From Methanosarcina sp. Ant1 (GTDB lineage: Archaea; Halobacteriota; Methanosarcinia; Methanosarcinales; Methanosarcinaceae): a DNA stretch of 54,414 nt. Below the pieces are notes generated by a model, which saw nothing but the letters and a program-made list of their open reading frames with translations, made no database searches and was not told where the DNA came from. This document shows, piece after piece, positions 9,503-16,797 of the stretch (the first letter of the stretch is position 1; every line of letters starts with the position of its first letter). The stretch spans positions 1 through 54,414 of the forward strand of contig MDTP02000006.1 in NCBI GenBank assembly GCA_001714685.2, read 5' to 3'. A program made the position numbers and the translations under genes.

Positions 9503-9742
9503 CTAGTCCTCCATTTTCACGCCTATTAAATCTGCAATCCCTAAAGACCCGCCTTCACATTCATGAACATACATTTGAGGAATGGCGATATTTACAAATC
9601 TAAGATATCCAACACCGTTTATATTTCTCTCAATATCGAGAGCTAACGAGGGGTTACTTTTGTTATAATATAAAATAGTTAAGTTATGGATAATTTGAGA
9701 GCATCTTCGCCATTTGTATTCAGGCGATGCTTTCATTTTCAC
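9503..9742 (-). CDS. Small hypothetical protein in the secretion-like operon
   Basis: 79 residues, mostly soluble, with two cysteines (CSQ near residue 14 and HECEGG near residue 62). No family was recognised. It is supported as a gene by its position: its ATG overlaps the stop of the pilin-like gene by ATGA, and its 3' end carries the GGAGGA that serves the next gene. It lies between the pilin candidate and the beta-helix protein, so a role in assembly or chaperoning is possible but unproven. Confidence 0.6.
   Translation of the reverse strand: MKMKASPEYKWRRCSQIIHNLTILYYNKSNPSLALDIERNINGVGYLRFVNIAIPQMYVHECEGGSLGIADLIGVKMED
9507..9512 (-). promoter_or_regulatory. Ribosome binding site GGAGGA deciding an ATA start
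   Basis: The minus strand reads GGAGGA, then six bases including the TAG stop of the 79-residue gene, then ATA and the signal-peptide codons of the beta-helix protein. The spacing is ideal for initiation at ATA. No ATG, GTG or TTG is in frame nearby. Confidence 0.6.
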
Positions 9743-10086
9743 ACCATTCCATTCAACTTTGGGACAACGTACTCAAAAAGAAACGCTAGGCCGAGAATTA
9801 CGATAATACATTCTACAAACCAACCTTTCATATTTTCCCGAGTATTCAAAACATCATTAATTCTCTCTCTCATCCGGGCGATATTTCCAGACATCCAGAG
9901 GAACAGAATCGAGATTATAGCAACAAAAATAGCTCCCCATTTTGCAAAAGATATCATATCACTTGCTATATCTGAAGCCGGACCCAGGTTCCTTACCACG
10001 GAATAATTTTCCGCTCCTAAAGCTGTACTGGCAGTAAGCAGAATCCATCCTACCTCCAAAACGAACTTTCTTATCTTATTCATCAT
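9739..10086 (-). CDS. VirB2/TrbC-like pilin candidate
   Basis: 115 residues. A signal peptide (about 1-24, ending STALGA) is followed by a short extracytoplasmic stretch and a hydrophobic helix (WGAIFVAIISILFLWMSG). A positively charged loop (RMRERINDVLNTRENMK) and a second helix (FVECIIVILGLAFLFEYVV) complete it. Signal plus two helices around a basic loop is the layout of VirB2 and TrbC pilins and of archaeal DNA-import pilins. It is the first gene of the operon, as pilins often are. The homology claim is topological only. Confidence 0.55.
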   Translation of the reverse strand: MMNKIRKFVLEVGWILLTASTALGAENYSVVRNLGPASDIASDMISFAKWGAIFVAIISILFLWMSGNIARMRERINDVLNTRENMKGWFVECIIVILGLAFLFEYVVPKLNGMV

Positions 10087-10558
10087 ATTTTTTTAAACAT
10101 CTTCATATTTATTATATCTTTCTATATTTGCTAATATATTAATATACTAATACTAATTTAGCAATATAATAAATAGATACTACTAAAAACTCATTATATT
10201 ACTATATAGCCTTAAATATCTAGTAGTAAAATAAGTTCATCTATTATTGGAACCAAAATATTATAGAATTTAGAATAAAACATATTTAACTGCAGTACTA
10301 AAGTTATAATATCAAGAAAATATACTAAAAACGAAATAAAATTTTACAAAGGAATAATTATAAGATTTAAAGAATTGATCAGCAAATGGAAAGCGTTCGA
10401 TCAGTTAGATCCATGATAGGAAATATATTCAAATTTTTTGCCATAAAGCACTGTTTTTTAGCTTTATTTTAATATTCTTGACTTTAAATTATCGGATTGA
10501 CAAAAGAAATAAACTAAAAACCTTTTTTGAATAAAGAAATCAAATTGCTTTCGGCCAT

Positions 10559-10696
10559 CCTACCCCAAACAGGCTGCCCGACAATTCAATTTAAGGGTAA
10601 AAAGATTGCAAAAAAGCATTTAAGACCTTTGAATTGAAAAAAAAGGAATTCTTTTATTACTGATAGTAATTGTCGGACAACCTCTTAAGGTAGGGG
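10559..10696. repeat. About 138-bp palindromic element (MITE-like)
   Basis: The left end (CCTACCCC ... CCCGACAATT) matches the reverse complement of the right end (AATTGTCGGACAACC ... GGTAGG) over about 28 imperfect bases. A second inner inverted pair (TTCAATTTAAGG / CCTTTGAATTGAA) makes most of the element foldable. It has no coding capacity. It may be a non-autonomous insertion element or a relic of insertion-sequence ends. Confidence 0.5.
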
Positions 10697-10897
10697 TATT
10701 CGTAACCCTCCGCACTTCCAAAGTAATAAAGAGGAGGCTATATCGTCAGCAGGATGATATATAGAATAGAATCGATTTTTTTAATTATTCAGCCTAGATT
10801 AAACAGCCTCAACAGCCATCTTTCTTAAGATACAATGGGCAAATTTCTCCGAATTAATCTTCGTCAATTGTTGGCGATTGGTTGCGTTTTTCTTTTT

Positions 10898-11075
10898 GGC
10901 TCTTCGCTATTTCGAGTAGGTAATTTAGAGTCACTTTATAACTGCGATCCGACATCTATAATGTTTAAAAATATTTAGTGTGGAGAAATCACATTCAGAA
11001 TCGATAATTTCTCTGTGGCGTGGTCACTTTTCAACTAGAGAATTATTTTCAACCCACGCAAAAAAGCGAAAAGTC
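10898..11075. repeat. Dispersed repeat containing the right 44-bp inverted copy and copy B
   Basis: Positions 10,898-10,941 are the inverted partner of 3,003-3,046. Positions 11,005-11,070 match copy A at 230-300. Read together, the segment starts GGCTCTTCGCTATTT and ends AAAAAAGCGAAAAGTC, so it has imperfect terminal inverted repeats like the shorter elements at 12,077 and 22,882. Confidence 0.6.
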
Positions 11076-11269
11076 TTCTTTTTTATTGGTTAGTTATCAC
11101 ACTTATCTGGATATCTAAATCAATATCAATCAACGGATTTTGGGTAGGCTGAATAGTTATCGATTTTATTAGGATCTGTTCCATTAGATATTTAGAATCC
11201 GATTAAGGGCCACCAGCGGGGAGCCTTATTCGGGCAAGGGGAGCTGTTGGGTCACCTTCAGGGAAGAGA

Positions 11270-11833
11270 TTAATTGATTTCATGAGCAGGTTTGTACCGA
11301 TCAAGCGTAGTTCTCAGGCCTTCTTTTGAAAGATGCTCTTCCCCAGGCACAGAAATATAAGAACCCGGGGTTTTTTCAGGAGAATACTTAACAGCCAACA
11401 CTCTCATTACACCCAGTACGAGCAGTAACGTCGCCAGACTTAAAACAAATTCGTACGCGAATTTTTGGGAATAAAGTCCAATGGCGATTTCACGCAGGAC
11501 TATTAAAATTGTGGCATCCGTTACATCCGTGAGTTTGATCCGATCGTTTTCGTGGTAATCGACAAAAGCTTTGAAAAGGTCAATGACAATAAAGACCGTT
11601 AATACACTTGTTACCATGCGATTGAATCCGCTTTCAAGGGACTCAAACAAAATGAAGCGAATATCCAGTAAAGTTTTTGCCATCCCCACAACTAAGGCTA
11701 GCAGCAATATATAAAGAAAGATTGTACTAATTATATCCGTGACTTTTTTAAATAACTTAATGCTATCCAATTTATCCCTCCTAATATTGACTGTAATATC
11801 CATACTTTTTAGGTTATATAGAGTTTTCCCCAT
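11270..11833 (-). CDS. PsiE-like phosphate-starvation membrane protein
   Basis: 187 residues with four hydrophobic segments (about 32-55, 70-88, 104-120 and 124-144), in the pattern of the PsiE family: a first helix, an FNRMVTSVLTVFIVIDLFKAF stretch, then a conserved DATILIVLREI segment. The function of PsiE is not well defined; in bacteria it is induced when phosphate is scarce. The ATG at 11,833 has no ribosome binding site but lies about 23 bases from a TATA box, so the mRNA is probably leaderless. A second ATG at codon 11 is possible. Confidence 0.75.
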   Translation of the reverse strand: MGKTLYNLKSMDITVNIRRDKLDSIKLFKKVTDIISTIFLYILLLALVVGMAKTLLDIRFILFESLESGFNRMVTSVLTVFIVIDLFKAFVDYHENDRIKLTDVTDATILIVLREIAIGLYSQKFAYEFVLSLATLLLVLGVMRVLAVKYSPEKTPGSYISVPGEEHLSKEGLRTTLDRYKPAHEIN

Positions 11834-11850
11834 TAATCTCTATAGTTATA

Positions 11851-11860
11851 TTTTATAAAT
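11851..11860 (-). promoter_or_regulatory. TATA box of the psiE-like gene
   Basis: ATTTATAAAA on the minus strand is centred about 23 bases before the ATG. This spacing puts the transcription start at or next to the start codon. Positions 11,861-12,076 are AT-rich and show no gene. Confidence 0.55.
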
Positions 11861-12076
11861 ATAGTAATACATAGATATATGTTCATTCTTTTTCATTTAC
11901 TGGATATGGTACTTTTGTTCTCTCTTCTTGTAATCATCACTCTAAATAATTCATTAAATAAGATTCCACTACTTTTTACAAGATTCATTATTTTCAATAA
12001 TATTTGATAATAAAAATTTATTTTATAAAAATCGATTAAACAATTTAAAAATAAAAATAAGTAACATTAAGATTAC

Positions 12077-12166
12077 GGCTCTTCGCTATTCCTTATGGAT
12101 AAGATGCTTTTTCAATTTACCCGCATTGGTTTTTGTGATGATATCCACACGAAACAGCGGAGAGCC
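12077..12166. repeat. 90-bp palindromic element, copy E
   Basis: It begins GGCTCTTCGCTATTCC and ends GAAACAGCGGAGAGCC, with an inner pair TGGATA / TATCCA, so nearly the whole element can fold into one hairpin. It is closely related to 22,882-22,972 over its full length. The ends are shared with the repeats at 3,046, 10,898 and 38,289. Positions 12,167-12,420 hold nothing else recognisable. Confidence 0.75.
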
Positions 12167-12420
12167 TTAATTACTCTGACCAAAAGAGACTTCAAATATT
12201 TATTATTGAAAAAAACTGAAAAGCAGTGAAAAATAAGATAAATTTGCCTTAATCTCACATTTCGATTTTTGGATTGAAACGGTAGAAAAAAAGTGAGTTT
12301 TTAAATATTTGTAAAAATAATCGCCACCCAAAAGGGCAAGAATTACCAAATCAACGAAATTCAATGAAAAAATTAAAGGGGGATCGGAATGTAAATTATA
12401 TCACAAAAGGGGTGGATAAG

Positions 12421-12861
12421 ATGGAGAAAAGTTTTTTCAAAAAGATTTTGGTCGCAACAGACGGCTCAGAAAGTGCCGTAAATGCAGTTTCTCATGGAAT
12501 AAACATCGCAAAGGCGACAGGAGCTGAAGTGCATGTCCTTTATGTTATTTCTACTGAGTATGCAGTAACTACACGAACGGTTAGAGGTTGGACAGATGAA
12601 TTTGAAGAATCTCTTGCTAAAAGGGGAGCAGTTGCAATTGATTATGTAAAAGGGCTTGGAAAAGAAGCCGGCATTAAAGTTGAGCCTGTGTTTCTGAGAG
12701 GCACCCCGGCTGAAGAAATCCTTGACTACGCAGAAGATAACGATATTGACCTGATAATGATGGGCACACATGGCCTTACAGGCGTCAAAAGATTCCTGAT
12801 CGGCAGTGTGGCAGAGAAGGTTCTCAGGCACTCAAAGATTCCTGTAATGATTATTCGATGA
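12421..12861 (+). CDS. Universal stress protein (UspA family)
   Basis: 146 residues from the ATG at 12,421, chosen because GGGGTGG lies just upstream and the protein then starts MEKSFFKKILVATDGS as usual; an ATG 19 codons earlier lacks a ribosome binding site. The fold is the UspA Rossmann-like type. The ATP-binding signature is present: ATDGS near the N-terminus and GTHGLTGVKRFLIGSVAEKV near the C-terminus, matching the G-x2-G-x9-G-S pattern. Its exact stress role cannot be read from sequence. It converges with the psp pair. Confidence 0.9.
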   Translation: MEKSFFKKILVATDGSESAVNAVSHGINIAKATGAEVHVLYVISTEYAVTTRTVRGWTDEFEESLAKRGAVAIDYVKGLGKEAGIKVEPVFLRGTPAEEILDYAEDNDIDLIMMGTHGLTGVKRFLIGSVAEKVLRHSKIPVMIIR

Positions 12862-12925
12862 ATGCAGGCCCTAAGGCCTGCCAATCTCTATTTTTAATAA
12901 TGGTTTTCCCTGAGATCACAGCTTT

Positions 12926-13204
12926 TCAATCTGCAAAAATCCCTGACCCTTTAAACACGGCTTTTGCTTCCTCAAAACTCAGGTCTTCAGGGGGCACAAT
13001 GATGTCGGATTTAAGGATTTCTTTCGCATCAATTGCCTCTCCTTTTTCCTTGATCTTGGAAATCAGCTTCGCAAGCTCTTTTCTGAACTCTTCAGCTTTC
13101 CCCTCAGAAACTAGGGCCACAATCCGGTTATCTATCTTGTTTAGCTCATTGCAGAGGGATTCAGGCGCCTGATACTGCCCTTCGCCCATTATCCTGATAA
13201 TCAT
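12926..13204 (-). CDS. pspAA: PspA-associated protein PspAA
   Basis: 92 residues starting MIIRIMGEGQYQ, the characteristic opening of the PspAA domain, followed by helices and a conserved SDIIVPPEDLSFEEAKAVF end. PspAA is a small partner encoded next to PspA in archaea and actinobacteria and is thought to tune the membrane-stress response. It lies two bases after the pspA stop, with GGGAGGT as ribosome binding site inside the end of pspA, so the two are co-translated. Confidence 0.8.
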   Translation of the reverse strand: MIIRIMGEGQYQAPESLCNELNKIDNRIVALVSEGKAEEFRKELAKLISKIKEKGEAIDAKEILKSDIIVPPEDLSFEEAKAVFKGSGIFAD

Positions 13205-13206
13205 TT

Positions 13207-13965
13207 TCAGACCTCCCTTTTTTCTTCTGCACTTTTGCCTTCTTCCTCAATTTTCGCTTTTTCGGGTCCCTTTCCAGCTTCGTATTTGAGCCTGGAAAGT
13301 TCAGATTCGACATTGCTTTGCGTACTGATCTTTGAAAGTTCCCGGTCGATATCGTCCTTGCCACCCGTGAGGTCCTGGAGTGTGCCGGCTTCCATAAGCT
13401 CATCAATTGCCTCAGCTCGGGCTTTCATGTCTTCAGTCTTATTTTCGGCCCTCTCAAGAGCAAGGCCCACATCTGCCATCTCCTCGCTGATCCCGGTAAC
13501 TGACTCGTTTATTTTCACCTGGGCTTCAGCTGCTGAGTACTGAGCCTTAATGGACTCTTTTCGTGTCCTGAAGATTTCCACTTTGGTTGAAAGACGCTTT
13601 TCCGCGGCTATTAATTTCTCTTCCTGCTTTTCGAGTTCTATAACTTCTCTGTCAATCCCTTCTACCTGTTGAACAAGGGCGGCTTTCCTCTCAAGGGCCA
13701 GCCTTGCAAGGTCTTCTCTGTTAGCCGCAATTGCGTCTTTTGCCTGCCCTTCAAGCTTGTCTATGTTCTGCGTCAGTTTTGCACGCTGGAGCTGAAGGCG
13801 CTTTTTCGAGGTTGTAACCTCTGCAACTCCCCTCTTAACATTCTGAAGAAGTTCCAGCTGCTTCTCATAGGAATAATCAAGCGTTTCACGTGGATCTTCC
13901 ATCAAGTTAAGCACCTTATTCATCTTTGATTTGATTACTGTTTCCATCCTTGCGAATAATCCCAT
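13207..13965 (-). CDS. pspA: Phage shock protein A (PspA/IM30/Vipp1 family)
   Basis: 252 residues, nearly all coiled coil, beginning MGLFARMETVIKSKMNKVLN, the amphipathic helix that binds membranes in the PspA/ESCRT-III superfamily. Long helices rich in Lys, Glu and Gln follow (about 25-220), then an acidic C-terminal tail. It should form rods or rings that stabilise damaged membranes. AGGGG precedes the ATG. It is divergent from the msvR-type gene across about 335 bases, so a redox link is possible. Confidence 0.92.
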   Translation of the reverse strand: MGLFARMETVIKSKMNKVLNLMEDPRETLDYSYEKQLELLQNVKRGVAEVTTSKKRLQLQRAKLTQNIDKLEGQAKDAIAANREDLARLALERKAALVQQVEGIDREVIELEKQEEKLIAAEKRLSTKVEIFRTRKESIKAQYSAAEAQVKINESVTGISEEMADVGLALERAENKTEDMKARAEAIDELMEAGTLQDLTGGKDDIDRELSKISTQSNVESELSRLKYEAGKGPEKAKIEEEGKSAEEKREV

Positions 13966-14246
13966 AAATTTTCCCCTTTACTTTTTAAAAGTCATCAGGT
14001 TGGTAGATTGGGGTTTCATGCTCTTCTGTAACTTATGTTGAAACCTTTCTACATTTTTTTCGGCATTTTTGGAATACATTGCTGTCTATTTGTTTTGGCT
14101 GGAGTTATATTTTTAGTTTACCTATTTTTCATTTGTTGATTGAGATTCAGGCTCATTACCCATAAATTTATCATTCTCTCTATATTTCCGGTGCTTTCGT
14201 AATCAACTAGTTTTATAAGTTATTTATTATATATACAATGAAGATA

Positions 14247-14262
14247 TTCGCCGCCATGCGAA
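14247..14262 (+). promoter_or_regulatory. MsvR binding box TTCG-N8-CGAA
   Basis: TTCGCCGCCATGCGAA matches the reported MsvR recognition pattern (TTCG, 7-9 bases, CGAA). It lies directly upstream of the TATA box of the regulator gene, so it probably mediates autoregulation by blocking TBP/TFB. It is the only perfect box in the pspA-msvR intergenic region; a partial one (TTCG-N8-GGAA) starts near 14,081. Confidence 0.75.
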
Positions 14263-14265
14263 CGA

Positions 14266-14273
14266 TTTATATA
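14266..14273 (+). promoter_or_regulatory. TATA box of the MsvR-type regulator gene
   Basis: TTTATATA begins four bases after the MsvR box. The ATG at 14,302 lies about 30 bases downstream and has no ribosome binding site, so the transcript is probably leaderless or nearly so. Confidence 0.6.
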
Positions 14274-14301
14274 TTCAAAATGCAACTTATCTAAAGATAT
14301 T

Positions 14302-15042
14302 ATGGCAAAACCTGAGAGTAAGACGGAATTTTATTATACTGAAAAAAAGTTAATAGCAGTAGACAGTCCTGTTAAACTCCAGATTCTTAATTTGCTCAGG
14401 GAAGAGCCCAAATCGTTTGAAGAAATCGTAAAATTTACGGCAAAAGCCAAATCAACTATTTCTGTGCATCTCAACAATCTTAGAGCATGCGAGCTTGTAG
14501 AAGAAAACTACGATCCTGAAGACCGCCGCCGAAAAATCTATTCCCTCACTTCTAGCTATATGGGTTGCTCTCAGGAACCCTTCATCGAGCATTATAACAG
14601 TTTGCTGGAAAAGGTCGCAGCAAACGGAAGTGACCGGTTTTACTTCACTGAAACTCTATTTCATGCCCTGCATTTTGGCTTTGAAGCGTACGGGATTGAT
14701 AATGCGCCTGTCGTAAAAATGATAGGGAGCGATATTGGGAAGCACCTTTCTCCTAATTTCGAGGCCGAAAATTCTGAAGAACTCCTGATAGAGATCGCAG
14801 GCTTTCTGGAATTTCATGGGGACTGTCGGGTTTCCTTGCTCCTTAAAAACAGTCCTGCTCTTGAGATTGAAGATAATTTCAAAGCCAGATTGATGCCTTT
14901 CATTGGAAAACCTTTCTGCGCCCTCAAAGAGGGCATCATTGAGGGAATACTCAAGGAAAAGTTAGGAAAGGAGTGCAGGGTTCTCGAGACTGAGTGTTAC
15001 GGGACAGGGCACAAGCACTGCCTTTTTGAGATTACAATATAA
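14302..15042 (+). CDS. msvR: MsvR-type redox-sensing transcription regulator (HTH + V4R)
   Basis: 246 residues: an ArsR-like winged helix (about 15-85) followed by a V4R domain (about 110-246). The cysteines at 63, 89, 175, 206, 225, 232 and 240 include the positions described as redox-active in Methanosarcina MsvR (175, 206, 225, 232). In that family oxidation or reduction of disulfides switches DNA binding and controls oxidative-stress genes and the gene itself. The MsvR box just upstream agrees with self-control. The adjacent divergent pspA may also be a target; that is inference. Confidence 0.87.
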   Translation: MAKPESKTEFYYTEKKLIAVDSPVKLQILNLLREEPKSFEEIVKFTAKAKSTISVHLNNLRACELVEENYDPEDRRRKIYSLTSSYMGCSQEPFIEHYNSLLEKVAANGSDRFYFTETLFHALHFGFEAYGIDNAPVVKMIGSDIGKHLSPNFEAENSEELLIEIAGFLEFHGDCRVSLLLKNSPALEIEDNFKARLMPFIGKPFCALKEGIIEGILKEKLGKECRVLETECYGTGHKHCLFEITI

Positions 15043-15193
15043 ATTCTTTTTTTAAATTCACATTATTACATATAAATTATTATTAGGAATCCTGCCCTTT
15101 TGAATTGCGCTTTGGTTTCACAGCCAACTGGCTTAAATATTTCTCGGAAAACTCTGTCTTCCCGCTCTCAACAGATTTTTCCAGGAATACTCG

Positions 15194-15889
15194 TCAGCGA
15201 GCATCTCCGATTACGACTCCCATCTCAGATTTAAGGCGGGGACCTATCGCTGCAACTATTCCCGGGCCATCTGTGTTTTCCTTGCATACGATTGCATGTT
15301 CCAGCAGCCCAAGGCGCTCGATTTCATAAATATCTCTGCCGTGACCTGTCTTTTTTATTGTACTTTTGATTTCCGAACGTGTGGCTGCATTAACTATAAC
15401 CCTGTCAGTACCAGCCTTTTTCCAGTTCCACCAGATATCAAGCTGCTTTTTGGTGAAACGGGCTTTTACCTTTTTGTTTGCCTCAAAAACCTCGATTTCA
15501 ACCGGCAAATGGGGTATCAGGCCGAATCTGGATGCAAGCTGTTTTGGCTTTCCGCTTCCCAGATCTTTCAATTCTTCGGTTTCGACCTTAACAGGTATGC
15601 CGATATTAACCCGAAAAGCATCTTCTCCGAAAGCTTGAAGAAAACCCAGATATTTCTTACCGGCTTCAGCTTTTACTGCAGGCGTCCCATACCTGGAAAT
15701 AAGGAAATTCGCAGATATCTCTTCATCCTCACCTTCAAGGGAAAACTCGGCCCAGTTTTCCGAAGTAATGGAGATCTCAACCTTTACTTCAAGGTCTTTC
15801 AATTCGTTCTCAACAAGGGTTTTCAAAAGGTCAGTCATCCTTTCCCGGTTTTTCCCGTAAATATGCTGAAGGGTTACAACTTTGATCAT
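15194..15889 (-). CDS. DUF2110 family archaeal protein
   Basis: 231 residues, recognised as the archaeal DUF2110 family by its overall sequence (MIKVVTLQHIYGKNR start, KARFTKKQLDIWWNWKKAGTD, and an HAIVCKENTDGPGIVAAIGP end). The function is unknown; the conserved basic and Trp-rich middle could contact nucleic acid, which is inference. Its start ATG overlaps the stop of a 24-codon leader frame created by a local duplication, so translation may be coupled to that leader. Confidence 0.75.
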   Translation of the reverse strand: MIKVVTLQHIYGKNRERMTDLLKTLVENELKDLEVKVEISITSENWAEFSLEGEDEEISANFLISRYGTPAVKAEAGKKYLGFLQAFGEDAFRVNIGIPVKVETEELKDLGSGKPKQLASRFGLIPHLPVEIEVFEANKKVKARFTKKQLDIWWNWKKAGTDRVIVNAATRSEIKSTIKKTGHGRDIYEIERLGLLEHAIVCKENTDGPGIVAAIGPRLKSEMGVVIGDAR

Positions 15890-15979
15890 ATTTTCCTGCC
15901 TGTTATTCCGGACACCGTGCTGCCGAAATGGAATTCGGCTGGCGTTACAACTTTGATCATATTTTCCTGCCTGTTATTC
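15873..15979. repeat. 36-bp perfect direct repeat at the DUF2110 start
   Basis: Positions 15,873-15,908 and 15,944-15,979 are identical over 36 bases (GTTACAACTTTGATCATATT and onward), 71 bases apart. Each copy contains the ribosome binding region, the ATG and the first six codons of the DUF2110 gene. Confidence 0.9.
15886..15960 (-). CDS. 24-residue leader peptide overlapping the DUF2110 start
   Basis: The upstream repeat copy supplies an ATG with the same leader as the real gene. The frame encodes MIKVVTPAEFHFGSTVSGIT and four more residues, then ends in a TGA that overlaps the ATG of the DUF2110 gene as ATGA. It looks like an accidental but perfectly coupled upstream open reading frame. 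Whether it is translated is unknown. Confidence 0.4.
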   Translation of the reverse strand: MIKVVTPAEFHFGSTVSGITGRKI

Positions 15980-16014
15980 TCTGCCTCTTTTTTCCGGGAA
16001 TTGGACAATTCCGG

Positions 16015-16677
16015 TTAACTCTTCAGGTAAGATTCCAGAAGCCTTTCACTTTCGTTCAGGGATGAGATAACAATTTCGCTAATAGGACTCTCTGCCCTTG
16101 CAATCTGGTTCTGGAGTTTTTTAATATCCCGGCTGTAAGGGCCGAGTTTTCGGGATATTGTATCTCTGCTATCTCCCTGCTCCAATGAACCCCTGTGAAT
16201 GCCTTCTATTTTACTTCTAAGGCTCTTTATTTTTTCAAGGATTTCAGCATTTAGAGGGTCAAGCTCTTTTGCCTTTTCAAGTTTTTCCTTTTCTTCCTCT
16301 TCTGTAGCTTTTTCCCCTTCGCCTTCTTCTGCAGCTTTTTCCCCTTCACCTTCTTCTGCAGCCTTCCTTTCAGACTCCTCTTTCTCCGCAGTTTCGATCA
16401 GAGGCTCCTGTGCGATCATATCCCTGAAATCTTTAAGGGCAGTTTCTACATCTCTTCCGTATTTAGTAAGTTCAACAAATTTTATCCGTCCCTCGAATGT
16501 GAATCTTATGAGTCCGCACTGTTCCATTTTCGAGAGGATCCTTGTTGTATGGGCAAAAGTTGAATCTATCTCTTTTGAAATAACGGAAGCGTAGGTCTTT
16601 CCCATCGAGCCTATAAATAGCAGCGCAAGAGTGGGTTTTTCCTGCAAAAATAACTTTTCTGCATTTTCATCGGACAT
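16015..16677 (-). CDS. Winged-helix regulator with acidic coiled-coil tail
   Basis: 220 residues. Residues about 10-90 form a MarR/ArsR-like winged helix (TYASVISKEIDSTFAHTTRI recognition region, then ILSKMEQCGLIRFTFEGRIKFVELT wing). A highly acidic linker contains three 9-residue repeats (KAAEEGEGE twice, then KATEEEEKE). The C-terminal half is helical and probably coiled-coil. It may be a DNA-binding regulator whose charged linker separates a dimerisation domain. Target genes are unknown. A TATA box at 16,747-16,755 precedes it. Confidence 0.65.
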   Translation of the reverse strand: MSDENAEKLFLQEKPTLALLFIGSMGKTYASVISKEIDSTFAHTTRILSKMEQCGLIRFTFEGRIKFVELTKYGRDVETALKDFRDMIAQEPLIETAEKEESERKAAEEGEGEKAAEEGEGEKATEEEEKEKLEKAKELDPLNAEILEKIKSLRSKIEGIHRGSLEQGDSRDTISRKLGPYSRDIKKLQNQIARAESPISEIVISSLNESERLLESYLKS

Positions 16678-16746
16678 AATATCACATTGAAATTTTTAGC
16701 GGATTATTCCAGATTTGAGCTAAGGCCTTATTATTCTTTAATGGTT

Positions 16747-16755
16747 TATATATAA
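16747..16755 (-). promoter_or_regulatory. TATA box of the winged-helix gene
   Basis: TTATATATA on the minus strand lies about 70 bases before the ATG at 16,677. The leader would be about 45 bases. Confidence 0.4.
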
Positions 16756-16797
16756 CACTGGAGCAATCCTCAACCTTCAGGTCTCTATCGAATTTGT

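Larger units (their letters stand above)
10087..11269. other. Intergenic region upstream of the secretion-like operon
   Basis: About 1.2 kb without a gene. The first 250 bases are extremely AT-rich with several TATA-like stretches on the minus strand, and should contain the operon promoter. The rest holds two palindromic repeat elements (10,559-10,696 and 10,898-11,075). Confidence 0.55.
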
